Assembly (NCBI GenBank): GCA_028671895.1 | Contig: JAPMAC010000221.1 | Span: 4,588,001-4,652,000 of the forward strand | Direction: 5' to 3' | From: Oenanthe sinensis | Lineage: Eukaryota; Streptophyta; Magnoliopsida; Apiales; Apiaceae | DNA: 64,000 bases | In this document: positions 32,158 to 40,814 of the stretch, piece by piece | Layout of the letters: each line of letters begins with the position of its first letter | Numbering within the stretch: position 1 is the stretch's first letter | Translations under genes and position numbers: made by a program | Notes under the pieces: generated by a model | What the model saw: only the letters and a program-made list of their open reading frames with translations | Database searches by the model: none | What the model was told of the DNA's origin: nothing

Positions 32158-32778
32158 TTATGGATTTGGTTGTGCAGTTGGTCTGGGGAGTGGTCCATTG
32201 ATTGGTTGCAGATGCAGATTTCCATCATCATCGTTGACAGAGATCGAACTTGCTACACCATGAAACTCTAGAAAATGACTCCCAAGTGCATTTTTTTGGT
32301 GAAATGACTTGAAGAAGCTACTAAGGCCACATCTGAAGAACCCTCCTTTTACCTTATTGATTGGCTCTATCTTCTCGATTTGCACTTCACAATTAAGTAA
32401 ACAAAAATTACAAAAAATAGTTGCATATTATTATTTCGTCAAGGTAACGGAAAAATATGTATTTAGATATAAAAGTAAGAAGCTCTTAATAAAAATATTA
32501 CATCTTCTATGCTTATAGGATGTATTTAGCTATTAGAAAAATTCACGGCAAAATACAGTACTAGATGACAGATATATATATATATTGATTTGAACTTACA
32601 TGTAGCATTTATAATTTCTTCGGGCACACTCCAAACAAAAAGCATGATCACAAGGGCTCTGCTAGAACATACAATTAATATAATCAAATGCAATTAATAA
32701 GTGGTGAGAGTTTTCAAGTTTTAATGGCTGCACTTACGTTTCTTGACTAAATAAGGTCCTTGTAAGTTGCTTACGCAT
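32158..32778 (-). CDS. Candidate three-exon gene for a 108-aa secreted-type protein, function unknown
   Basis: Proposed exons (minus): 32778-32738, 32658-32600, 32384-32158. Introns of 79 and 215 bases both start GTAAGT and end AG. The spliced length is 327 nt (108 codons plus stop) with no internal stop. The N-terminus has basic residues (MRKQLTR) then a hydrophobic core (ALVIMLFVWSV), which suits a signal peptide or membrane anchor. The middle is basic with one Cys (FFRCG), then GSHFLEFHG and an acidic NDDDGN. The end is proline-rich (LQPINGPLPRPTAQPNP). A TATA box lies 57 bases upstream of the ATG. I do not recognise the family. The RPT near the C-terminus recalls CEP-type signalling peptides only superficially. 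Copia-2 inserted 174 bp upstream of the ATG, so the gene may have lost its distal promoter. The call rests on splice logic only: it could be a chance structure, or an exon set belonging to a longer gene. Confidence 0.5.
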
Positions 32779-32834
32779 CTCAAGAGATGAGAAGCAAGCC
32801 AAAAAATGTATTTCTAATTTTGAGGGGTTAGACC

Positions 32835-32843
32835 ATTTATATA
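32835..32843 (-). promoter_or_regulatory. TATA box of the candidate small-protein gene
   Basis: On the minus strand GCCTATATAAATGG is a near-canonical plant TATA box, placed so that transcription would begin around 32805, about 27 bases before the ATG at 32778. Confidence 0.5.
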
Positions 32844-32947
32844 GGCGCACGAGAGCCTATGAATTAGATTAGAGTTAGGAGACTTGGTGGCCAAGTCTCC
32901 TAGTGATAAGGTTGTTAAAATCTTCCAGGAATGAGAGCCTTTGTTGG

Positions 32948-32952
32948 ACTCT
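32948..32952. repeat. Left target-site duplication of Copia-2 (ACTCT)
   Basis: ACTCT precedes the 5' LTR, and ACTCT (46765-46769) follows the 3' LTR. The match is perfect. Confidence 0.95.
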
Positions 32953-34205
32953 TGTTGGACTTAAATCAAGCCTAGCCTATTTAATTATCTGTCTTGCTGT
33001 AACTTAGTTTGTGCTTCTGTAATAGACTAGTGACTTAGTAATTCATGTGTAATTTGTAACTAGAAGTTTTCTCTGTTTATCTTCAAATTGTAAATTAAGT
33101 CAGAAATAAAGTCAGTTAGAAGATTCAAGTTGAATCATGCAACCAGACAAAGAAGACTGTGAAGAAAATAAAAAGAGAAGTTATCTGAGAATTCTACTAA
33201 GGCAAGTTACTTGGTCGAGAAGTCAGCCATTCGAGAAGTCAGAACTGTGGAAACATTTCGAGAAGTCTCAAAACTTCTATCTGCTTAGTACTCGATCGAG
33301 AAGTCAGTCATTCGACAAGTCAGGTATTGAATCCAGTCGAGAAGTGTCAATTATGAGGCATTCGAGAAGTGAAAATAAACAATTCGAGAAGCTAGCAAAT
33401 GGAGCATTCGAGAAGTGATAAGGCTGAGTCATTCGAGAAGTCAATATCAAGCATGTATTCGAGAAGTCTAATCTGATCGAGAAGTCATCAAGCTGAGTAT
33501 GCGATCGAGAAGTCTAGACATTCGAGAAATCAAGTATTCAGGATCAATCGAGAAGTCACAGCTGTTCGAGAAGTCAATCTCCTTGACTTATCGAACCAAT
33601 TTCAAGAAGAGTACTCGACTGCAAAAGAAGCTAGTTTCAAGGAAGAATTGCAGAACAAGACAGATGATGTTGCAGCTCTGTTTATGCAGGATAAGTCAAA
33701 CCTGCACAGACAGAGACAAGTCTACAATGTAGCTGGGAAGATAAGCCAAGAAAAGTGACAGAAGAGATAAGGCAGGATGGAGCAGACTGTCACTACAGTG
33801 TTAGCTAGAAATAGTCATTAGTCAAATGTAAAGCAATCTCTGTCTATTTCTAGTTTTAGCTAAACTGTCTCATGTGAGCATGTGCACAGGACATGTTGTC
33901 TATATACTTTATGCACAGCCACATTTGATAGGGTCTTGAGCATTTTTACAATAGTAAGAATCCCAGAACAAGAAGCTGAAATTCAAACTGAATTTCAGAT
34001 TGTAGCAAAGATCATTCTAATACAAAATTAGATTGAAAGTTACATCTGTGTCTATATTATTTCCTGTTATATGTCTTGATAAACACCTTCGTAATTCCAT
34101 CTGTTCTTCAAGCTTCGAACAAGTTCTTTTCAAAAACAAGAAAATTTTTGAAGTATACATTCACCCCCCCCCCTCTGTAACTTCTGGGCCTCTAAATTCC
34201 TAACA
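32953..34205 (+). repeat. Copia-2 5' LTR
   Basis: 1253 bp, TGTTGG...TAACA. A cluster of TCGAGAAGTC motifs lies at 33214-33575. A TATA-like TCTATATACTTTA occurs near 33900, placing the cluster in U3 if that TATA is used. AATAAA occurs near 33104. The 93-aa and 77-aa frames inside the LTR are translations of the short repeats, not genes. Confidence 0.95.
33214..33575 (+). repeat. Cluster of about 16 TCGAGAAGTC motifs in the Copia-2 U3
   Basis: Sixteen copies of TCGAGAAGTC or one- to two-base variants (such as TCGACAAGTC and TCGAGAAGCT), irregularly spaced, many preceded by CAT. An identical cluster lies in the 3' LTR at 45772-46133. Confidence 0.9.
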
Positions 34206-34207
34206 AG

Positions 34208-34219
34208 TGGTATCAAAGC
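34208..34219 (+). other. Copia-2 primer binding site (tRNA-Met-like, one mismatch)
   Basis: TGGTATCAAAGC lies two bases after the LTR. It matches the initiator tRNA-Met-complementary TGGTATCAGAGC except A for G at position 9. Confidence 0.85.
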
Positions 34220-34254
34220 CAGGCTGTAAACAAACATACAGACTAAAGATCAAG

Positions 34255-36489
34255 ATGAGTTCTCAGAAGTTAAGCAGCATAAAGATTCCTACCTTTGACA
34301 GAGAAAATTACAACCTATGGAAGAAGAAGATGCTGATGTTCATAAAGGCTGCAAACCCCATGTATCCAGAAATATTAAAGAATGGTCCTTTCATGCCAGT
34401 AACTCTAGTTCCTGAAACTACTAGTGGGTCTGAAGTTATTCCTGCAACATGGATACCTAAAGATCCATCTCAGTACACAGACTCAGAGAAGGAAAAGGTT
34501 TCTCTTGACAATAGCTTAATGTTAATATTAATTGAGTCACTGGATCTTGTGATGTACAACAATATTGTCAATTGTACATCTGCCAAACACATATGGGAGA
34601 CAATAGAAATTCTGTGTGAAGGAACTGAGGAAGTAAGAGAGAATCAAAGGCAGCTCCTTGTTTCCCAATATGAAGCATTCATGTCAAAATCAAATGAGGG
34701 CATAACTGAAGTATTTGAAAGGTTCAATAAACTGATCAATGATCTTCAACTTCATGGGAAATATTATGAAACAAAGGAGAAAAACATGAAGTTTTTGTTA
34801 ACTCTCCCAGAGCACCTGGAGCATAAAATCTCTGCAATAAGAGAAGGAAGAGATTTGACAAAACTTCCACTTGAGACACTCTATGGAATACTGAAAACAT
34901 ATGAGCTGGAATTTTATCAAAAGAAGGCCATTTTAGCAAATAGAGGAAAAATGGCAAATGTCTCAAATGCCCTGGTTGCTAAGGAACCATCAACAATTGA
35001 AAAGACTGGTACAAGCAGGAAGTTGAAATCTGAGATGATTGAAGATCAGGAACAGGAAGACAAGGACTCCATCAAGAGTGAGTCAGAAGAAGATGACTTC
35101 TACACCATTGAAGAACTTGAAGGCATGGACAACAAAACAATGGCCTTCATGGCAAAGAAGTTTGGAAATTTGAGATTCAAAAGAAACAAAAGTTTCAAAC
35201 CAAAACCAACCTTCAAGTCTTCAAGCAAAGGAAGGAATCCACAGAGAAGCTCCAATAATGGAGGATACAAGACTGGAACAGTTGATAGATCCAAGATAAG
35301 ATGCTATAACTGTAATGATCTTGGACACTTTGCAACAGAATGCAACAAACCTAAGTCAATCAAGAAAGATAAAGACTACTTGGAATTGGAAGCCAAGTAT
35401 GAAGCTCTTCTCAAAAAGCAGACAGGAAAAGCCTATATTGCTGAAGGAAAATGCTGGGATGATACAGATGAAGATGAGGAGGAAGAATATGGGAATCTGG
35501 CACTCATGGCCAACTCACATGCTGGAACTTCATCCTCAAACTCTCAGGTACCTTCTTTAATCTCTCTTGATATGTCAAATTCTCAATACAAGAAAACTGT
35601 GGAAGATTTAAGTATTGAGATGTTTAATATTCACACCAGTATGACTGCTGCTTATGAGGAGATTGCTAGGTTAGTGAAAGCTAATGAGGAACTAGTTGCA
35701 AGAAATGAGACTCTAGAATTGTCTGTTATAAACATGGAAAACTTTAAACAGGAAAATGAGTATCTCAAGAACAAAATTGTTTGTTCTGAACAAATTGAGA
35801 AGTTTCTTAAAGAACAAATTTCTGAAAATGAGTTGAAAATTAGATCTTATCAAAACTCAGCAACCATTGTTAAAGAGTTTCATGAGAAGAACAAGGAAAG
35901 CACTAGGATTGGAGTTGGTTTTGATTATGAGAATCTTAAAAAGAAAAAATCTGTTTTAACAAGAGGCAAAAAGATTGAAATCCAAGGTAATCCTCATATT
36001 TTGAAAAATGTCAAAGAACCAATTTTTAAGAAGGCTACTGTTGAAGTAGATGAAGCCAGTATGGTTATCAAACAACAATTAGATGATGAGGATAAGGAAG
36101 CAATTGAAAGAAATTTGGCCTCTGTTGAAAAAGAAGAACCCACAATCAGAACCAAGTCCACTCCTGTTCAAACTGAAACTAAACAGGATGCTCAGAAAAA
36201 TGATGCTATGCATGCTAAAAAGAAAAAAGCTAATAGAAATGGAAAAATAGGCATTAACAAACACAACAACTATGCACCTGTTCATAATGCACCAAGAAAG
36301 ATTTGTAAAAACTGTGGTTCAACAAATCATCTTACTCACTTGTGCAAGAAACCTGTTGTGGGAAATGATAAGTTTGCCTGTGGTTATGTTAAGCCTTTAA
36401 TGCATGATAATCATAAATTTTGTGACAAATTTGATTGTATGCCATGTAACATGAATATCATGAATACCTGCTTTAGGCTCAGGAAATAG
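34255..36489 (+). CDS. Copia-2 gag (744 aa)
   Basis: Structural protein that forms the virus-like particle and packages RNA. The start is the ATG at 34255, the first in frame after the primer site. Residues about 10-250 are the copia gag core (YNLWKKKMLMFI, HIWETIEILCEG, LNDLQLHGKYYETKEKNMKFLLTLPEHLE region). A zinc knuckle CX2CX4HX4C (CYNCNDLGHFATEC) follows at about residue 351. A long extension comes next: an acidic patch, a coiled-coil-like segment (about 450-560) and a second cysteine-rich part near the C-terminus (CKNCGSTNHLTHLC at about 685-698, with the CCHC spacing, then CMPCNMNIMNTC). A gag this long, with more than one knuckle-like motif, is in keeping with SIRE-type elements. It ends at TAG 36487-36489. 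Confidence 0.92.
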   Translation: MSSQKLSSIKIPTFDRENYNLWKKKMLMFIKAANPMYPEILKNGPFMPVTLVPETTSGSEVIPATWIPKDPSQYTDSEKEKVSLDNSLMLILIESLDLVMYNNIVNCTSAKHIWETIEILCEGTEEVRENQRQLLVSQYEAFMSKSNEGITEVFERFNKLINDLQLHGKYYETKEKNMKFLLTLPEHLEHKISAIREGRDLTKLPLETLYGILKTYELEFYQKKAILANRGKMANVSNALVAKEPSTIEKTGTSRKLKSEMIEDQEQEDKDSIKSESEEDDFYTIEELEGMDNKTMAFMAKKFGNLRFKRNKSFKPKPTFKSSSKGRNPQRSSNNGGYKTGTVDRSKIRCYNCNDLGHFATECNKPKSIKKDKDYLELEAKYEALLKKQTGKAYIAEGKCWDDTDEDEEEEYGNLALMANSHAGTSSSNSQVPSLISLDMSNSQYKKTVEDLSIEMFNIHTSMTAAYEEIARLVKANEELVARNETLELSVINMENFKQENEYLKNKIVCSEQIEKFLKEQISENELKIRSYQNSATIVKEFHEKNKESTRIGVGFDYENLKKKKSVLTRGKKIEIQGNPHILKNVKEPIFKKATVEVDEASMVIKQQLDDEDKEAIERNLASVEKEEPTIRTKSTPVQTETKQDAQKNDAMHAKKKKANRNGKIGINKHNNYAPVHNAPRKICKNCGSTNHLTHLCKKPVVGNDKFACGYVKPLMHDNHKFCDKFDCMPCNMNIMNTCFRLRK

Positions 36490-36758
36490 TTTGTTGATGG
36501 ATGCATAAGTCAGAATTTGTATATCAACAGTCCTAGGCCTAAATCTGCTAGTCCTGTGAAACACAGAAAACACTCCATGTCACCTAAGCATGCATCTAGT
36601 TCTGAAAGCACTAATCAAGCAAAAAATCAAAACAAGAAAAATGAAAATGTGCATGTGCAAGTGACTGAGACTGTTAAGAACAGGAAGGATATTCATGTGA
36701 CTAAGCATAAAGGACCCAACCTTGTTTGGGTACCAAAGAAAACTTGATTTGTGCTTGA
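36490..36758 (+). other. Copia-2 gag-pol junction: in-frame extension past the gag stop, then a frame change
   Basis: After the gag TAG the same frame stays open to TGA at 36745-36747 and ends with GPNLVWVPKK, a sequence typical just before protease in this group. Pol uses another frame, which opens only after a TGA at 36756-36758. No single ribosomal slip joins the two. Just upstream of the pol motifs, TTTGTGCTTGATTGCAG (ending 36764) resembles a 3' splice site. Confidence 0.7.
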
Positions 36759-39700
36759 TTGCAGGGCACAAGTAAGAAGAAGGTCATGTGGATTTTGGAC
36801 AGTGGCTGTTCAAGGCATATGACTGGTGACAAGGCCCTGCTGTCACAGTTCAAGGATGAGGCTGGCCCAATGGTAACCTTTGGAGACAACAGCACTGGTT
36901 TTACCATGGGATATGGCAAATTGATTCATGGAAATGTTGTCATTGAAGATGTAGCCCTAGTCAGTGGTTTGAAGCATAATCTTCTCAGCATCACTCAATT
37001 CTGCAACAAAGATTTGAAGGTGGAGTTTGATAAGGAACTGTGTCTCATATCACACAGGAAGACAAAGGAATTTGCTCTGCAAGGAGTAAGAAAAGGAAGC
37101 CTGTTTGTAGCAGATTTGGACTCTGCAAACAAGGAGAAGATTTGCTGTTTCTACACAAAGGCCTCAGAAAATGAAAGTATGCTCTGGCATAAGAGATTAT
37201 CTCACCTAAATCTCAAGAACATTAATTCTTTAGTCAAAAGAGAATTAGTGAAGGACCTGCCCACACTTGAATTCTGCATAGAAGGATTATGTGAGGCATG
37301 TCAAAAAGGGAAAATGAAGAGATCTAGTCACAAGAGTAAGGAATTCACTTCAATCACAAAACCACTACAATTAATTCATATGGATCTGTTTGGACCAGTA
37401 AATGTCATGTCCATGTCTAAGAAAAGATTTGCTCTAGTCATGGTTGATGACTTTTCAAAATACACTTGGGTGGAATTCTTGCACTCAAAAGATGAAGCTC
37501 CTGAGATCATCATTGAAAATTTGAAAAGATTGGATAAAGGCCCTACACCAGTAGTTGCCATAAGGAGTGATAATGGTACAGAATTCAAAAATGCTATACT
37601 CAATGAATTCTGCAAGGAAAAAGGAATCACTCACCAATTTTCAGCCCCAAGAACTCCACAACAAAATGGAGTGGTTGAGAGAAAGAACAGAACTCTCATT
37701 GAAGCTGCAAGAACCATGTTAGCAGAAGCCAGTCTACCAACTAGCTTTTGGGCTGAAGCTGTTAGAACTGCATGCTACACTCAAAACAGGACACTCATCA
37801 CAAAACCAGTTGGAAAAACTCCTTATCACATCATGACAAATAGAAGACCATCTGTAAAATACATGCATGTGTTTGGAACCAAGTGCTTTGTTCTCAAAGA
37901 TGATGTCAACAACCTTGGGAAGTTTGAAGCCAAGGCTTATGAAGGAATTTTTGTGGGATACTCTTTGGACAAAACTGTCTATAGAGTATATGTGATTGAT
38001 CAACAGAAGATTATGGAAAGCACAAATGTGACATTTGATGATTTCAAGTTCCCTACTATGAATCTGGAAGGAGAAAACTGTGACACCTTGAGGTTTGAAA
38101 ATGAAATAGAGACTGGAACATTTGCAACTGAAAATGTTACCAATATGCATGAAGAGTCACATGTAGATATCTCACATGGAACAAATGTGGAAAGAGAAAA
38201 TGAAGACTACAGTCATATTCAACTTGAGAATTCTCCACACAATCCTAGCATTCACTCAGGGGGAGATTCTCAAGGATCTGCAACTATTGGCAATCACTTC
38301 AATCAGGAAGAAACAAGTTCAAATGATAGAGATGGAGCTCATCAAATTAAATGGAGTAGAGCTCACACAGCTGATCAAATCATTGGAAATCCTGATGAAG
38401 GTGTAAGGACAAGAAGAGCAACTATAAATGAATGCCTATTTGCTTGCTTTCTGTCTCAAAATGAACCAAAAAGGATTGAAGAAGCCATGTTGGATCCAGA
38501 CTGGATAATTGCCATGCAAGAGGAATTGAATCAATTTGTGAGAAACAATGTTTGGGAATTAGTGCCACCTCCAAAGGACAGGTCGGTAATTGGCACTAAG
38601 TGGGTCTATAGGAACAAAATGGATGAACATGGAATAGTTATAAGAAACAAAGCAAGGCTGGTTGCAAAAGGCTATTCCCAGGAAGAAGGCATTGACTATG
38701 ATGAGACTTTTGCTCCTGTTGCAAGATTGGAAGCAATTAGAATTTTTCTAGCCTTTGCAGCACACTCAAATTTTAAGGTATATCAAATGGATGTGAAAAG
38801 TGCATTTCTCAATGGTGAATTAGAAGAGGAAGTTTATGTGCAGCAACCTCCTGGCTTTGAAGATCCAAATTTTCCAGACTTTGTTTACAGACTCATTAAA
38901 GCATTGTATGGACTCAAACAAGCCCCTAGAGCATGGTATGACACCTTGTCAAAATTTCTTCTAGAAAATCATTTTACTAGAGGAACTATTGACAAAACTC
39001 TTTTCTACAAAAAGCATGGTGAGGATATCATACTTGTTCAAATCTATGTAGATGATATCATTTTTGGATCTACAAATGAAAAACTGTGTCAAAGGTTCTC
39101 TAAGCTAATGCAAGGTGAATATGAGATGAGCATGATGGGAGAGCTCAATTATTTTTTAGGCCTTCAAATAAGTCAAAGGGATGATGGCATTTTCATAAGT
39201 CAAACAAAGTACATCAATGACTTACTCAAAAGGTTTGACATGCAAGACTGTTCTACTGCCAAGACTCCAATGTCTACAGCTACAAAACTTGATGAAGATA
39301 AGAAAGGAAAAAGTGTAGACATGAAGACCTACAGAGGAATGATTGGATCTCTCCTTTATCTCACAGCTAGTAGACCTGACATAATGTTCTCTACATGCCT
39401 ATGTGCAAGGTTCCAGGCAAACCCCAAAGAATCTCATCTCATTGCTGTCAAAAGAATTCTGAGGTATCTAAAAGGAACATCATTCATGGGGTTATGGTAC
39501 CCTAAAGAAACAGGATTCAACTTAGTTGGATATTCAGATGCTGATTTTGCTGGGTGCAGAGTGGATAGAAAAAGTACCTCAGGAAGCTGTCAATTTCTTG
39601 GACAGAGATTGGTATCTTGGTTTAGCAAAAAGCAACAATCAGTTTCTACTTCCACAGCTGAGGCTGAATATATTGCTGCAGGAAGTTGTTGTGCTCAAGT

Positions 39701-39992
39701 GCTTTGGATCAGGAATCAACTAAGGGACTATGGACTAGTGTTAGAAGGAATTCCTATTTTGTGTGACAACACTAGTGCCATCTCAATTGTAGCCAATCCA
39801 GTCAACCATTCCAAGACAAAGCATATTGATGTAAGGTACCATTTCATAAGGGAACATGCAGAAAATGGAGTAATTAAATTATTCTATGTTCCTACACAAA
39901 AACAGTTGGCTGATATATTTACTAAACCACTTGATGAAGCCACCTTCAACAGGTTGGTTAGTGAAATTGGAATGCTAAACTCTTCAAGTTAG
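36759..39992 (+). CDS. Copia-2 pol: protease-integrase-RT-RNase H (about 1077 codons open)
   Basis: The frame opens without an ATG, and the first Met is at 36786. Domains in order: aspartic protease (WILDSGCSRHMTG); GAG-pre-integrase (LWHKRLSHLNLKNI) with the zinc-finger cysteines CEACQKG; integrase DDE core (HMDLFGPV, IRSDNGTEFKN, PQQNGVVERKNRT); RT (WVYRNKMDEHG, YQMDVKSAFLNGELEEEVYV, catalytic IYVDDIIFG); RNase H (YSDADFAGC, STAEAEYIAAGSCC, LCDNTSAI, HSKTKHIDVRYHFIREH). No stop or frameshift inside. All catalytic residues I can check are present, so the enzyme looks competent. How it is expressed relative to gag is unclear. Confidence 0.95.
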   Translation: MQGTSKKKVMWILDSGCSRHMTGDKALLSQFKDEAGPMVTFGDNSTGFTMGYGKLIHGNVVIEDVALVSGLKHNLLSITQFCNKDLKVEFDKELCLISHRKTKEFALQGVRKGSLFVADLDSANKEKICCFYTKASENESMLWHKRLSHLNLKNINSLVKRELVKDLPTLEFCIEGLCEACQKGKMKRSSHKSKEFTSITKPLQLIHMDLFGPVNVMSMSKKRFALVMVDDFSKYTWVEFLHSKDEAPEIIIENLKRLDKGPTPVVAIRSDNGTEFKNAILNEFCKEKGITHQFSAPRTPQQNGVVERKNRTLIEAARTMLAEASLPTSFWAEAVRTACYTQNRTLITKPVGKTPYHIMTNRRPSVKYMHVFGTKCFVLKDDVNNLGKFEAKAYEGIFVGYSLDKTVYRVYVIDQQKIMESTNVTFDDFKFPTMNLEGENCDTLRFENEIETGTFATENVTNMHEESHVDISHGTNVERENEDYSHIQLENSPHNPSIHSGGDSQGSATIGNHFNQEETSSNDRDGAHQIKWSRAHTADQIIGNPDEGVRTRRATINECLFACFLSQNEPKRIEEAMLDPDWIIAMQEELNQFVRNNVWELVPPPKDRSVIGTKWVYRNKMDEHGIVIRNKARLVAKGYSQEEGIDYDETFAPVARLEAIRIFLAFAAHSNFKVYQMDVKSAFLNGELEEEVYVQQPPGFEDPNFPDFVYRLIKALYGLKQAPRAWYDTLSKFLLENHFTRGTIDKTLFYKKHGEDIILVQIYVDDIIFGSTNEKLCQRFSKLMQGEYEMSMMGELNYFLGLQISQRDDGIFISQTKYINDLLKRFDMQDCSTAKTPMSTATKLDEDKKGKSVDMKTYRGMIGSLLYLTASRPDIMFSTCLCARFQANPKESHLIAVKRILRYLKGTSFMGLWYPKETGFNLVGYSDADFAGCRVDRKSTSGSCQFLGQRLVSWFSKKQQSVSTSTAEAEYIAAGSCCAQVLWIRNQLRDYGLVLEGIPILCDNTSAISIVANPVNHSKTKHIDVRYHFIREHAENGVIKLFYVPTQKQLADIFTKPLDEATFNRLVSEIGMLNSSS

Positions 39993-40814
39993 GTGGCCAA
40001 ATAAATATATCTTTTCAACTGTTACAACAATTGTTTCACAGACATGAACTCAAATGATTTATCTAAGTGAAACAAAACTGGTATATGTTTATAAATATGT
40101 CAGTTATATTGTTGTACATATTGTTAACAAATGTTTTTAAAACTATTTTGGAACTATTTTCTTGTTCTGAGAAAGCCTGAAAAGAATTATTATACTTGTG
40201 CAATATTAAATAACAAGTGTGATAATTAAAGATTCAGGAATATCAATCAGACACATTTCTCTTTTTAAGATGAATAAATGGATTTTATTTATCTAAGAAA
40301 TGAAGTCTGTAAATTATTATTCTATTTTCTAAGTGAAAATGGAATAATCTGTCAAAAACTAGAGTTTGTGATTAAGTTGCCATCATTTTCTGACTTCTCG
40401 ACTAGTTACTTATTTCTTTTGAGTTCTCGACTCATGATTTTGTGAGTTCTCGAATAGCTCATTTTTAGAGTTCTCAATCGAGTACTGTCAAGAGTTCTCG
40501 AATCATCAGAGTTCTCGACTATCTCAGTTCTCGAATCATGTATATATATTCTTGAGAGTTCTCGATCAAATTCTGACAGTTCTCTACTGAAACTAACTTT
40601 ACTCTTCTCTGAGTTCTCGAACATACAAAATCGATTACAATTCTAGTCGAGTTGTCTAAGTATTATACATAGCACAGTAGAAATAACATTTCATTTCTAC
40701 ACTTAATTTCAAACTCAAAGAAACCCTCTCATTCTACAGCTACACTTGAACCCTTGCTATTCTACTCTCTAAAACCTTCGATTTCTTCGTTTCTCTCTTT
40801 CTATACACAACTCT
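39993..40814 (+). promoter_or_regulatory. Copia-2 spacer between pol and ORF3, with GAGTTCTCGA motifs and TATA-like sites
   Basis: 822 bases without a gene. Between 40391 and 40620 lie about ten copies of GAGTTCTCGA or close variants, the near reverse complement of the U3 motif. The first (TGACTTCTCGAC, 40391-40402) is an exact reverse complement. TATA-like TATATATATT (about 40541) and TATTATACAT (about 40661) follow. The 100 bases before the ORF3 ATG are pyrimidine-rich, like a plant 5' untranslated leader. An internal promoter for ORF3 is plausible but inferred. Confidence 0.65.

Noticed and set aside
33214..33575. Regularly recurring 10-base motif resembling a CRISPR array
   Set aside because: Motif too short, spacing irregular, duplicated in both LTRs of a plant retrotransposon. 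It is U3 repeat structure, not CRISPR.
33137..33732. Frames of 93 and 77 aa in the Copia-2 LTR (repeated at 45695-46290)
   Set aside because: Their composition (repeated R-S-x-x-F-E-K-S) merely translates the TCGAGAAGTC motif. They lie in U3, with no plausible expression as genes.
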